In this document: positions 17,685-27,467 of the stretch, piece by piece
How the letters are laid out: the number at the start of each line of letters is the position of its first letter
How positions within the stretch are numbered: position 1 is the first letter of the stretch
Assembly: GCA_030693705.1 (NCBI GenBank)
Contig: JAUYAB010000048.1
Coordinates: forward strand, 1-37,680
Direction of reading: 5' to 3'
DNA length: 37,680 nt
From: Ignavibacteria bacterium
GTDB lineage: Bacteria > Bacteroidota > Ignavibacteria > Ignavibacteriales > Ignavibacteriaceae
Position numbers and translations under genes: made by a program
Notes under the pieces: generated by a model
What the model was told of the DNA's origin: nothing
The model's database searches: none
Seen by the model: the letters and a program-made list of their open reading frames with translations, nothing else

Positions 17685-18710
17685 TTATTCTTTTATTCTT
17701 ATTTCTGAATTCTTACTTCTATCTTCAATTTTTAGATACTCTTTAATCCTATTAATCAGAATGGGGATAAAGGTATTCATCTCTTTATCTCTTATACGAA
17801 CGCCCGAAGCGTTTCTGTGTCCCCCGCCTCCAAACTCAGCGGCAATTTTCTGCACACTTATCTCCCCTTTTGAACGAAGACTGACTTTGAATCCCTCATT
17901 CAATTCTAAAAACTTCAAAGCTACTTGTACGCTATCGATCGTTAAGCAAAGATTTACAAACCCATCCGTATCGGCTTCATCAGCGCCGCTTGTTTGCATG
18001 GCTTCTTTTGAAATAACCATTACGGCTATCTCATCTTTTTCGCCATGCAGCGTTAACGATTGAATTGCATCGCCTAATAATTTAATTTTTCCAATCCGGC
18101 TTGTGTTATAGACCTTAGTATAAACATCATTCGGCTTTACACCAACGTTAATCAGATCGGCAGCAATAAGATGGACGTCCGCGGTTGTTCTATCAAAACG
18201 GAATGAACCGGTATCGGTCATAATTGCCGCATACAATTGGTCTGCGATAGCGAGATCAATTTCAACAATAGAAGTTTCTTTAATAAAATTATAGATGATC
18301 TGTCCGGTAGCGGCAAAGGAAGTCTCGAAGAATAAATGATCGGTAAAAATTTCCGGGTCTTCGTGGTGATCGATACAAACTTTTAACTTTTTGCTTTGGC
18401 GAAAAAGATTTTCCATCCGCACCATTCGCTGTCCGCGGTTAAAATCCAAAGCGATAAGCACATCAACCTGGTTAAAAATATCCTTATGCTGTTCTTCATC
18501 AAAACGTTGGATAACATTTTCCGCATCCATAAATTCAAGATAATACGGAGTCTTACTCGTATTAACAACGTGAACAACTTTTCCGAGTTTCTTCAATAAA
18601 AAATAAAAAGCCATCTCGGAACCGAGGGCATCCGCATCAGGATTAACGTGTGTGGTAAGAAGAAACGAGTTGTTCTCTTGGAGGATTTGTTTTAATAATT
18701 TGTAATTCAT
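17685..18710 (-). CDS. nrnA: DHH-family oligoribonuclease / pAp phosphatase NrnA
   Basis: A 341-residue cytosolic phosphoesterase. NrnA degrades short RNA oligomers (nanoRNA) and in many bacteria removes the 3' phosphate from pAp. All signature motifs are present: H21-x-x-x-D25-x-D27 (HVNPDADALGS), D89 (IALDFN), D114-H115-H116 (CIDHHEDPE), D166 (MTDTGSF), and the DHHA1 substrate motif GGGGHRNASG (294-303). Length and order are normal for the family. The last ~10 residues (RSKNSEIRIKE) are an extra charged tail running into AT-rich repeat DNA. It stands alone on the minus strand with no close operon partner. No clear Shine-Dalgarno sequence precedes the ATG. Confidence 0.93.
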   Translation of the reverse strand: MNYKLLKQILQENNSFLLTTHVNPDADALGSEMAFYFLLKKLGKVVHVVNTSKTPYYLEFMDAENVIQRFDEEQHKDIFNQVDVLIALDFNRGQRMVRMENLFRQSKKLKVCIDHHEDPEIFTDHLFFETSFAATGQIIYNFIKETSIVEIDLAIADQLYAAIMTDTGSFRFDRTTADVHLIAADLINVGVKPNDVYTKVYNTSRIGKIKLLGDAIQSLTLHGEKDEIAVMVISKEAMQTSGADEADTDGFVNLCLTIDSVQVALKFLELNEGFKVSLRSKGEISVQKIAAEFGGGGHRNASGVRIRDKEMNTFIPILINRIKEYLKIEDRSKNSEIRIKE

Positions 18711-19029
18711 AGGGTAACAGTTTCAAGTATACAGTTAAAAGTAAAAGGAACAAACTTGAGATATTTAGTCATTGGTCATTAGTCAGTCGTCATTTTTATT
18801 AATTTATTCTTTGCGCGGCTTAGCTTTCGACCAACCACCTCATGCGGGTTGATCTCAGTCTGCGTGGCGGAAAAGACTAATGAATAGTGATTTTTGATGT
18901 ATTTATCTTCTAAAATCAAAAATCGTTAATCCTTGTTCATAAATCCTGATAAAAAAAACAATTTCAATGAGTTTACTATTCTGTAAATTAATGACCGTTG
19001 ACCATTGACCATTGACTAATGACCAAAAC
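18711..19029. other. Intergenic DNA with TGACC/ATGACC repeats
   Basis: No gene is seen. The words TTGACCATTGACC and ATTGGTCATTAGTCAGTCGTC recur (18766-18795 and 18990-19024), related to stretches near 16256 and 35780. These are AT-rich dispersed repeats. Confidence 0.6.
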
Positions 19030-19068
19030 AAAAAAGGGTTCGATGCAGTTTCAACTACATCAAACCCT
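19030..19068 (-). terminator. Rho-independent terminator after korB
   Basis: On the minus strand AGGGTTTGATGTAGTTGAAA pairs with ACTGCATCGAACCCT, followed by a T tract (plus-strand A run at 19030-19035). It lies 22-60 bases after the korB stop, so it would end the korA-korB transcript. Confidence 0.75.
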
Positions 19069-19089
19069 AAACTTAAATCATATAATTTA

Positions 19090-20124
19090 TTACGCTACTT
19101 CCCAGGTATTACCGCTGCGGAAAAGTTTTGCTAAGTCACCTTTACCTTTTAGTTTGGTGACTTCATCCAACTGCGCGAACAGATCGCCGTCATAAGTAGA
19201 CTTTTGAATTTGTCTGAAAACTCCAATCGGTGTTGGGAAATCTTTCAGGTCGGAGAAATGTGCAAGCACAAAACTTCTTCCGGGATTTTCATCGAATTCA
19301 TCATGAATCCAAAGGTCATTAACCGAGTACTCACCTTTAGAAAGATCAACAACAACCGGATTCATTCCATCCATACGAATTCCTTTTTCATTGTTCTTTC
19401 CGTAGATCAAAGGTTTTCCATGTTCAAGTACAACAACATTATCGGCTTTCGTTTCTTTATCGGTAAGCGGTTCATAAGCGCCGTCGTTAAAGATATTACA
19501 GTTCTGATAAACTTCGATAAAAGCTAATCCGTGATGAGCGGCTGCACGAAACATCATTGCTTGAAGATGTTTTGGATCTCTATCTAAAGAACGGGCAACA
19601 AACGTAGCGCCGGAAGCAACTGCCATATTAACCGGAAGGAACGGAAAATCAATACTTCCGTATGGAGAACTTTTTGTCTTCTTTCCTTTTTCTGAGGTAG
19701 GAGAATATTGTCCTTTTGTTAATCCGTAAATTCTGTTATTGAACAGAATTACTTTCATATCAATATTTCTTCTGCAAGCATGAATAAAGTGATTACCGCC
19801 GATACTTAAAAGATCACCGTCTCCGGCTGCAACCCAAACCGAAAGATCGGGATTCGCAAGTTTAACGCCGGTTGCAATTGCCGGGGCTCTTCCGTGGATG
19901 CTATGAAATCCGTAGGTATTCATGTAATAAGGGAAACGGCTTGAGCATCCAATACCGGAAACCCAGACAAATTTTTCTTTTGGAATTCCTAAATCGGGAG
20001 AAACGCGCTGAACTTGTGCGAGGATTGAATAGTCTCCGCAACCCGGACACCAGCGAACATCCTGGTTTGTGGCAAAATCTTTTGCAGTTAATTTTACATT
20101 TTCCATAACATTATTAGTTGACAT
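19090..20124 (-). CDS. korB: 2-oxoacid:ferredoxin oxidoreductase beta subunit (KorB)
   Basis: The 344-residue thiamine-diphosphate subunit of 2-oxoglutarate (or a related 2-oxoacid) synthase. It has the TPP motif GDGD (101-104, AAGDGDLLSIGGNHF) with N129/N130 downstream. Four likely [4Fe-4S] ligands are C26 and C29 (RWCPGCGDY), C60 (GIGCSSRF) and C209 (YQNCN), the usual KorB set. It overlaps korA by 11 bp and uses GGAGG 5 bases before its ATG, one of the strongest Shine-Dalgarno sites in the window. With KorA it forms the enzyme that oxidises 2-oxoglutarate with ferredoxin, or fixes CO2 in the reverse direction in a reductive TCA cycle. The exact substrate cannot be proven from sequence alone. 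Confidence 0.93.
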   Translation of the reverse strand: MSTNNVMENVKLTAKDFATNQDVRWCPGCGDYSILAQVQRVSPDLGIPKEKFVWVSGIGCSSRFPYYMNTYGFHSIHGRAPAIATGVKLANPDLSVWVAAGDGDLLSIGGNHFIHACRRNIDMKVILFNNRIYGLTKGQYSPTSEKGKKTKSSPYGSIDFPFLPVNMAVASGATFVARSLDRDPKHLQAMMFRAAAHHGLAFIEVYQNCNIFNDGAYEPLTDKETKADNVVVLEHGKPLIYGKNNEKGIRMDGMNPVVVDLSKGEYSVNDLWIHDEFDENPGRSFVLAHFSDLKDFPTPIGVFRQIQKSTYDGDLFAQLDEVTKLKGKGDLAKLFRSGNTWEVA

Positions 20125-21961
20125 TCTCGCCTCCGATCAAAGAGATAATTTTATTTTCGATTTCTGATGATTTAAAAGGTGACCCCTGAATTTTATTAAA
20201 CTCGATTACATCTACTAAAAATGCTGATTTAAGCAATTTAGAGAGTTGTCCGAGGTTTCTTTCCGGTACGAGGATTTGTTTGAACTTAGTGAGCACTTCC
20301 TTCGTATTCTTCGGGAAAGGATGAATATATTTAAAGTGAACCTGAGCTACTTTATGTCCCTTCTTTCTAAGATTACCAACCGCTTCAGTTACGGAGCCAT
20401 ACGTTCCGCCCCAAGCCGCAATAAGAAGGTCTGCATCCTGATCACCGGCAACAACCAGATCAGGAATCTCATCCTGGATTTTTTTCACTTTTGCATCACG
20501 CATGCGAACCATAAATTCATGGTTCTCCGGAACATATGAAACAGTTCCATAAATATGAGCTTTTTCCAAGCCGCCGATACGGTGTTCTAATCCGGGAGTT
20601 CCGGGAATTGCCCAGGGGCGGGAAAGATTTTCATCTCTTGCATATATATTATAGGTCTCTTTGTCTTTCCAATAATTTACCGGAATTTCTGGAAGCGAAT
20701 CTACATCAGGGATTTTCCAGGGCTCAGATCCGTTTGCCAAATATCCTTCAGAAAGAAGGAAGACAGGAGTCATATATTTCACAGCTATTCTACAAGCTTC
20801 AAAAGCCATATCAAAACAATCCGAAGGTGTTGAAGCGGCTAAAATTGGAACCGGCGATTCACCATTTCTTCCGTACATAGCCTGGAGCAAATCGGATTGC
20901 TCAGTCTTCGTAGGTAAACCTGTACTTGGTCCACCACGCTGAACATCTACAATTACCAGTGGAAGTTCCGTCATTACGGCTAATCCAATGGCTTCTGATT
21001 TCAAAGCTAAACCTGGACCGCTTGTAGTGGTAACAGCAAGATTTCCAGCAAAAGAAGCGCCTATAGCTGAAGCGATACCGGCTATCTCATCTTCCGCTTG
21101 AAAAGTTTTTACTCCAAAGTTTTTAAAATTAGAGAGTTCCTGAAGAATTTCCGAAGCGGGAGTAATAGGATATGAACCTAAAAACAAAGGAATCCCCGCT
21201 TTATAAGAGGCGGCAACAAAACCAAGCGCAACTGCTTCGTTCCCTGAAATACTTCTGTAAGAACCCTTTTCTAATTTTGCAGGTTTTACGTGGTAACGAG
21301 TCATGAATATTTCAGTGTTTTCACCATAGTAATAACCGGCAGTTAATGCTTTTTGATTCGCTTCCAGATAAATTTGTTTTTTCTTGAATTTTTGTTCAAT
21401 CCATGCAAGGGTTGGTTCAAGCGGTCTATCAAATAACCAATACATTAATCCGAGTGCGAAGAAGTTCTTTGTCCTCTCAATGTCTTTCATTGATAGTTGT
21501 AAACCTTCCAGGGCAGCAGCCGTTTGTTTTGATAGTGGAACCATAATTACATTAAATCCGGCGAGAGAATTATCTTCTAAAGGGTTTGATTCATAATGAG
21601 CTAATTTTAAATTCTTAGGATCAAATGCATTTTCGTTAACAACAATTGTTGCCCCCGGTTTTATATCTTTTAAATTAACTTTTAATGCAGCAGGATTCAT
21701 CGCCACCAAAACATCAGGACTATCTCCCGGGGTTGATATTTCAAGACTGCTAAAATGTAATTGAAAACCGCTAACACCATATAACGTTCCGGCGGGGGCG
21801 CGAATTTCTGCAGGATAATCGGGAAGAGTACTTAGATCATTACCAAATAATGCGGTTGTATTAGAAAATTGTGAACCTGTTAACTGCATGCCGTCGCCGG
21901 AATCACCGGCAAAACGTATAGTAACATCTTCAAGAACCTGAACTTCAAAATCTTTTGCCAT
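20114..21961 (-). CDS. korA: 2-oxoacid:ferredoxin oxidoreductase alpha subunit, gamma-alpha fusion (KorA)
   Basis: A 615-residue fusion of the gamma domain (about 1-190, GDSGDGMQLTGSQF) and the alpha pyrimidine-binding domain (about 220-615). The alpha part has YPITPASEIL, EDEIAGIASAIGASFAG, TTSGPGLALKSEA and DVQRGGPSTGLPTKTEQSDL, the normal KorA signatures. It pairs with the downstream korB, sharing 11 bp. Separate delta ferredoxin subunits are missing, as in many two-subunit KorAB enzymes, so a soluble ferredoxin should serve as electron partner. The start ATG has only a weak GAGTG site. The beta-side terminator suggests a dicistronic operon. Confidence 0.93.
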   Translation of the reverse strand: MAKDFEVQVLEDVTIRFAGDSGDGMQLTGSQFSNTTALFGNDLSTLPDYPAEIRAPAGTLYGVSGFQLHFSSLEISTPGDSPDVLVAMNPAALKVNLKDIKPGATIVVNENAFDPKNLKLAHYESNPLEDNSLAGFNVIMVPLSKQTAAALEGLQLSMKDIERTKNFFALGLMYWLFDRPLEPTLAWIEQKFKKKQIYLEANQKALTAGYYYGENTEIFMTRYHVKPAKLEKGSYRSISGNEAVALGFVAASYKAGIPLFLGSYPITPASEILQELSNFKNFGVKTFQAEDEIAGIASAIGASFAGNLAVTTTSGPGLALKSEAIGLAVMTELPLVIVDVQRGGPSTGLPTKTEQSDLLQAMYGRNGESPVPILAASTPSDCFDMAFEACRIAVKYMTPVFLLSEGYLANGSEPWKIPDVDSLPEIPVNYWKDKETYNIYARDENLSRPWAIPGTPGLEHRIGGLEKAHIYGTVSYVPENHEFMVRMRDAKVKKIQDEIPDLVVAGDQDADLLIAAWGGTYGSVTEAVGNLRKKGHKVAQVHFKYIHPFPKNTKEVLTKFKQILVPERNLGQLSKLLKSAFLVDVIEFNKIQGSPFKSSEIENKIISLIGGENVN

Positions 21962-22090
21962 TTTAAATCACTCTAAACTATTTATAAAATATTTGTTATT
22001 AAATTTATCAAAAAGTCTCTTGCTAAAAAAGGGAGAATTCAAGTTTAATCTAAATTTTTCTTGGAATTACTTTAGCAGGTAATGATGCTA

Positions 22091-24385
22091 TCAAACTTCT
22101 TTAGGCAAAGTAAAAATAAATTTACTCCCTTTGCTTACTTCGCTCTCTACCCAAATCTTTCCTCCATTTTTCTCTACAAACTCTTTGCATAACCCCAATC
22201 CCAATCCCGTTCCCTTTTCTCCACTCGTCCCCTTCTTCGAGCGGATTACATTTATATTGAAGATATGTGCTGTTGTGGCTTCATCCATACCTATTCCATT
22301 ATCTTCTACCGAAATATTTAGTTTCTCTCCATCTTCATAACTCGCAACTTCAACTCTTCCTCCAACGTTACAATACTTTATTGCATTGTTTACTAAGTTC
22401 CGGATGATGATCTCCAACATTGATTGATCCGCTACTGCTGTAACTTCCTTATCAATTTTGTTCGTTATCTGAATCTCTTTTTTCGCGGCTTGCGTTTTAC
22501 TCATGTAGATTATCTTATCTACCACTTCAGCAATTTCAAGTCTTGCCGGATTATAAGCTAGCCTTCCCGTATGTGAGACTGACAGATTCAACAGATTTTC
22601 TACCAATTCATACGTCTTTATCGCGGTTTCTTCCAAATGAGAGATGTAATCCATTTTTTCTTCATCTGTAAGTATTTCAAAGTCCTCTTTTAACACCGTC
22701 ACTATGTTTATCAGCGTATTAAACGGACTTCTTAAATCATGAGCGATTATCGAGAACAGCTTCTCTTTGGCTTCATTCAGTTCCAGCAATTCCACATTCT
22801 TTAGATTGATTTCTTTGCTTTGTCCTTCTATTAACCGATTTTTTTCGTGCAGCAATAGATTCACTTTTTTCCTCCTATTATTCATTCGGAAGAGAACCAC
22901 GGCAACTACAAATAAAAAGATGATCGCAGTTATAGTTACAATTAAATAGATTTTTTGTTTTTCATTTTCGTACTTCTGGGTTTGAAGATTCCTCTGGTAT
23001 TTTTCATACTCTGATTTGTTTTTCAAATCCGTCAGACGTTTCTGCATCCCCTCGTTTTCTATTTGTTGGCGATAATCATTATAAGCTTTTAGTGCGATAA
23101 GCGCTTCTCCGATCTTTCCTCTTTTTTCATAAATGGTACTGAGACTTGAGTATGAATCCTTAAGAATTACTTTAAGGGATGATTTTTCTCCTATCGCAAT
23201 ACTCTTTTTAAAATAATCCTGCGCTTTTTCGAGATGATTTTCCAACAAGGCGATTTCACCAAGATTTTTATAAGCTTCGGCAATTCTCATTGAGATATTT
23301 TCTTTAAATGCGAGAGTAAGCATTTCCGTAAAGTAAATCTTTGCTGATTTTATTTCTTTCAAATCAAGGTAATAATTCCCTATGCCTTGCAGTGCTAGTA
23401 TTTCACCATCATTATTCTTCACTTCTTTATAAGCTGCTAATGATTTTCTAAAATAATAGAGAGAAGAATCTTTATTAAGCGTGCTGTATGCAGCGCCAAA
23501 ACAACTGTAGGCGTATCCAACAGTTTGTGATGAATTAGCGGCAAAAGCATAAGGCAGACTTTCTCTATAATATTCAATTGCCTTCTCGTTCTGTGCGGTT
23601 TCTTTGTACACTAAACCAATATTACAAAGAGAAAGCGCAATTCCGTTATTGTTTCCAATTTCTCTTTGCAGTTCAAACGAGTGAAGATAATGATCGAGAG
23701 CTTTATCGTAAAGACTCCAATTAAAAAAGACTGTTCCCAAATTATTATAAGTAGTCGCGCTATATTCTTTGTTGTGAAGTTTATTCCGAATTTCTAAGGC
23801 TTTTTCGAAATAGTAAACTGCGCTGTCATAATCGGATACTTGCCAAAACAAGAATCCAATATTATTAAGTGAAGAACCTAAACCGGAAGAGTCTTTGGAT
23901 TTGATTCTGATTTCTACCGCATCTTTAAATGCAGCGATTGCTTTTTCACGCTCTTTAAGTCTGAAGTACATACGGCCAATATTGTTGTAATCATCGCCCA
24001 ATTGCAACAAATTTTTTGTTTGAAGACTAACTTTAATAGCCTCTTGATATTTTTTTAATGCTTCTTCCGTTTGTCCTTTTGAAGAAAAGTAATTTGCTTT
24101 AAACGAAAGTGATTTAGCAACACCTTCTTTATAGCCGATTTTGTTTGAAAGGTTGTAAAGGGAGTCAATTAATTGCGTGAAGGATTCATTTTCAACCGGT
24201 GTTGCTTCTACTATTTTAACGATTTTTTTAATTTGTAATTCCTTGGCAGATTCTTTTCCTGGTTTACATCCAGATACGGTTAGGAAAAGAATTAATAAAG
24301 CGATGAACCAAATGCAAATATTTTGCAATTCGCTTCTTTTAACGATTAGTGAATTTTGTGACGAAAGATTTCTATTATGCATCAA
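22091..24385 (-). CDS. TPR-containing membrane sensor histidine kinase, intact
   Basis: A 764-residue hybrid sensor. The N-terminal hydrophobic segment ends in VSGC (C40), a possible lipobox or anchor. Tetratricopeptide repeats span about 85-430 and should be periplasmic. A TM helix (about 480-499) leads to a coiled coil, the HisKA domain with phospho-acceptor H549 (SIIAHDLRSPFN), and an HATPase_c domain with the N box N663/N667 (IRNLVNNAIKY), G1 (EDNGIGM, about 694-700) and G2 (GTGLGLGLC, 726-734). It autophosphorylates and passes phosphate to an unknown response regulator; none is nearby. The last ~250 residues are nearly identical to the upstream broken paralog, suggesting recent duplication or gene conversion, while the TPR parts have diverged. 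Confidence 0.9.
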   Translation of the reverse strand: MMHNRNLSSQNSLIVKRSELQNICIWFIALLILFLTVSGCKPGKESAKELQIKKIVKIVEATPVENESFTQLIDSLYNLSNKIGYKEGVAKSLSFKANYFSSKGQTEEALKKYQEAIKVSLQTKNLLQLGDDYNNIGRMYFRLKEREKAIAAFKDAVEIRIKSKDSSGLGSSLNNIGFLFWQVSDYDSAVYYFEKALEIRNKLHNKEYSATTYNNLGTVFFNWSLYDKALDHYLHSFELQREIGNNNGIALSLCNIGLVYKETAQNEKAIEYYRESLPYAFAANSSQTVGYAYSCFGAAYSTLNKDSSLYYFRKSLAAYKEVKNNDGEILALQGIGNYYLDLKEIKSAKIYFTEMLTLAFKENISMRIAEAYKNLGEIALLENHLEKAQDYFKKSIAIGEKSSLKVILKDSYSSLSTIYEKRGKIGEALIALKAYNDYRQQIENEGMQKRLTDLKNKSEYEKYQRNLQTQKYENEKQKIYLIVTITAIIFLFVVAVVLFRMNNRRKKVNLLLHEKNRLIEGQSKEINLKNVELLELNEAKEKLFSIIAHDLRSPFNTLINIVTVLKEDFEILTDEEKMDYISHLEETAIKTYELVENLLNLSVSHTGRLAYNPARLEIAEVVDKIIYMSKTQAAKKEIQITNKIDKEVTAVADQSMLEIIIRNLVNNAIKYCNVGGRVEVASYEDGEKLNISVEDNGIGMDEATTAHIFNINVIRSKKGTSGEKGTGLGLGLCKEFVEKNGGKIWVESEVSKGSKFIFTLPKEV

Positions 24386-24437
24386 TTATTATAGAATTTA
24401 ACTTTACTTAAATTAGCAAATTAATATCGGGTTGAAA

Positions 24438-26696
24438 CTAACTAATTAATTTCACCGGAACAGAAAAAATAAATTTACTTCCTTTACCTACTTCGCTCTC
24501 TACCCAAATTTTTCCTCCATTTTTCTCTACAAACTCTTTGCACAACCCCAATCCTAATCCCGTTCCCTTTTCTCCACCAGTCCCTTTCTTCGAGTGAATT
24601 ACATTTATATTGAAGATATGCACTTTTGTGGCTTCATCCATACCTATTCCATTATCTTCTACTGAAATATTTAGTTTCTCTCCATCTTCATAACTCGCAA
24701 CTTCAACTCTTCCTCCAACATTACACTACTTTATTGCATTGTTTACTAAGTTCCGGATGATGATCTCCAACATTGATTGATCCGCTACTGCTGTAACTTC
24801 CTTCCCTATCTTGTTCGTTATCTGAATCTCTTTTTTCGCGGCTTGCGTTTTACTCATGTAGATTATCTTATCTACCACTTCAGCAATTTCAAGTCTTGCC
24901 GGATTGAAATCAATTCGACCTGTATGCGATGCAGATAAATTCAAGAGATTTTCTACCAACTCATACGTCTTTATCGCGGTTTCTTCCAGATGAGTGAGGT
25001 AATCCATTTTTTCTTCATCTGTAAGTATTTCAAAGTCCTCTTTTAACACCGTCCCTATGTTTATCAGCGTATTAAACGGACTTCTTAAATCATGAGCGAT
25101 TATCGAGAACAGCTTCTCTTTGGCTTCATTCAGTTCCAGCAATTCCACATTCTTCAGATTGATTTCTTTACTTTGTCCTTCGATCAAAGTATTTTTTTCT
25201 TGAAGAAGTACATTCACCTTTTTTCTTTTGCTATTCATCCGGAAGAGCATAACCGCAATTGCGAGCAAGAAAAAGATTGCTATAATGGTCGCTATCAAAT
25301 AGATTTTTTGTTTCTCGTTTTGATAATGTTGCTCTTGGAGATCCCTCTGAAATCTTTCGTATTCAGATTTATTTTTCAAATCCATCAGTCGTTTCTGCAT
25401 TCCTTCATCTTCTATATCCTGCTTGTATTTATTATATTGTTTCAAGGCGACAAAAGCTTTTTCAGTATTACCCAACCTATCGTAAATTTCAGCCAGACTT
25501 CCAAATGCATCTCTAAGAATAAACTTTATCGATGATTTTTCACCAATGACGATACTCTTTTCAAAATTTTCTTTAGCTGCCAGAAGGTCATTTTCCAACA
25601 AATATGCTTGCCCTAACCCTTTGTAAGCGCGAGCTACCCTCATCGGAACATTTTCACTTAACGCCATTTTTAGCATTTGAGTGAAATAAATTTTTGCGTT
25701 CTTCGGATCTTTTATATCCAAATAAAAATTACCTATTCCCTGGTTAGCCAAAGCTAATCCAACGGTGTCGTTACCCGATTGATAAACATCGAGCGATTTT
25801 TTTAGATAAAATAAGGCAGAATCTTTATTTACATCACTGTAGGCTGTACCCAAACAATTATACGCATAACCTATTGTCTGTACCTGCTTTGAAGCGTTAG
25901 CATAAGGTAAACTTTCTTTATAGTATTCAACTGCTTTTTCATTCTGGGCAGTTTCTGTATAAATCAAACCGATGTTACAAAGACATCTTGCTATACCGCT
26001 GTTGTTCCCCAATTCTTTTTGAATGATAAGTGATCGAAGATAGTGATCGAGCGCTTTATCGTATAAACTCCAATTGTAATAAACAGTTCCAAGGTTATTA
26101 TAAGTGGTGGCGCGGTGAGCTAAATTCGGAAGCTTATTTCTTATAGCCAACCCTTTTTCGAAATAGTAAACTGCGCTGTCATAATCAGAAATTATCCAAT
26201 AGATATATCCAATAAAGTTGAATGATGAACCAAGTCCTGTTGAATCATTTGATTTCATCCGGACAATAGCTGATTGTTTTAAAGCTGTTATTGCTTCACT
26301 TCTGTTTTTTAGATTTAAGTAAGTGTCTCCTAAATTATAATATGCGTCTCCAATGTCGATGAGATCATTCGTTTGTCTACTGAACTTTACTGCTTCACCA
26401 AAGTTTTCCAATGCCTCAATATTTCTTCCTTTACCTGAAAAGTATTTCCCTTTATAAAAGTAAGATTTTGCTACTCCCTTTGGATAATTGCTTATTTTAG
26501 AAAGTTTATAGAGCGAGTCTGTTAACCCCAAATAACCATCGGCTGTAACCTCCATCCGTCCTATGTTTATAAGTAAAGATTCTGCGTTTTTTTTATGCTT
26601 AAGCTCCTCATGCTTATTACATCCCGGGTAAACGAAAAATAAGAAAAGCGATAAAAGCAGTTTTCCAAATAAATTAAAAGACTCTCGTTTTAACAA
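24438..26696 (-). pseudogene. TPR-histidine kinase paralog, truncated by one TAG codon
   Basis: This matches the neighbouring intact kinase in layout: an N-terminal hydrophobic anchor, TPR repeats, a TM helix and HisKA (SIIAHDLRSPFN). The frame hits TAG at 24728-24726, where the intact copy has Tyr671 (TAT in NNAIKYC). The same frame then continues without other stops through the rest of the HATPase domain ([29 protein letters not shown]) to 24438. A 67-residue downstream piece starting at ATG 24641 remains open. Losing the G1/G2 boxes should abolish ATP binding. The start is a TTG at 26696; a stop codon lies directly before it and no ribosome site is seen. Read-through or a sequencing error are the alternatives. 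Confidence 0.85.
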
Positions 26697-26903
26697 TTAT
26701 TTTTATGATCGATTTTTTTAGTTTTTAAATATCTTGTGTTAGTAAAATAAACAAACATTCGTAAATATTAGGAATAAATAATTACAATTTGTTTTGGCAA
26801 CCACCTAATACTTTTGTCTCAATTACCACTTAATCTCGACTAACTTTTAATGCGATTAAGAGTATGATTACGAGATTTCCTTTTAATTTCGTCTGAAAAG
26901 GGC

Positions 26904-26933
26904 AAAAAAATGCCCGGTGGAGGGCTACCGGGC
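26904..26933 (-). terminator. Terminator hairpin of small RNA copy 1
   Basis: On the minus strand GCCCGGT, AGCCCTCC (loop), ACCGGGC, then A and seven T. It is also the 3' end of the RNA. It lies 208 bp upstream of the broken kinase start. Confidence 0.85.
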
Positions 26934-26972
26934 GTGGGAAGATTCACTATGGGGGGTAAGCATAATGAATCG
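26904..26972 (-). ncRNA. Novel ~69-nt small RNA, copy 1 (C-rich loops)
   Basis: The predicted RNA starts about 6 bases after the -7 box and ends in a U7 tract. Hairpin 1 pairs GAUUCAUUAUG with CAUAGUGAAUC (11 bp, one U-G) around a CUUACCCCC loop. UUCCCAC follows, then the terminator hairpin GCCCGGU/ACCGGGC around AGCCCUCC. Copy 2 at 34822-34892 is 67/68 identical from hairpin 1 through the T tract, and the single change (A to G) turns a U-A pair into U-G, so pairing is kept. All unpaired parts are C-rich, suggesting binding to G-rich (Shine-Dalgarno-like) mRNA. No family is recognised by eye. Confidence 0.75.
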
Positions 26973-26977
26973 TGGTT

Positions 26978-27009
26978 CAAACTTAAAACACTTTTTTTAA
27001 AAAAGCAAG
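26978..27009 (-). promoter_or_regulatory. Bacteroidota-type promoter of small RNA copy 1
   Basis: CTTG (27009-27006) and TAAGTTTG (26985-26978) are separated by 20 bases, matching the TTTG/TAnnTTTG promoter form. Upstream is a long A/T tract that could act as an UP element. The boxes and the spacing are shared with copy 2, while the middle of the spacer has drifted. Confidence 0.75.
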
Positions 27010-27212
27010 TACTTTTTTAATTTTTTTTAAATTTTTTTTTACTTTATCCGCTAGAACTCTAATAATTAATCTTTTCTCATTCAGTTTCAGAAACTTAAAA
27101 ATTGGGCAAAATATTAAATTGGGGAATAATTAGGATAATTTGATGCAATTTTATCTCGTAAGGCAGGCTGCTTAGCTATGTATTTAAATGGAGGAATTTG
27201 TTTTTCTTTTCC

Positions 27213-27467
27213 ATGTCTGCAAAAGAAGGAGATACATTACTAAATGAACTGCAAACAAATAATATTGATCCAGCATCTCCGAGACAATACGATAATTCAG
27301 TTAAAAACTACTCTTATTGCCAATCGAATTTTTTTGTAAAAAACAGAAAGCGAAATAGTTTACAGAAATACAAATGTAAGTCATGCTACAAGGTAGTTAC
27401 TTCACTATCTGGAACAAGTTCATACCACATACAAAAAAAGGAGAAATTTGAAAAATCAAAATCATGA
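27213..27467 (+). pseudogene. Degenerate zinc-ribbon transposase fragment (IS1595-like)
   Basis: The translated part SNFFVKNRKRNSLQKYKCKSC followed by VTSLSGTSSYHIQKKEKF resembles the N-terminal zinc ribbon of IS1595-type transposases. Only three of the four expected ribbon cysteines remain: the first C of the CxxC pair is Tyr (YSYC). After SKS the frame stops and no catalytic domain follows; the next 130 bp is open only in pieces. I use ATG 27213; a TTG at 27198 with GGAGGA before it could also start it. It is an old remnant. No terminal repeats are found. Confidence 0.5.
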
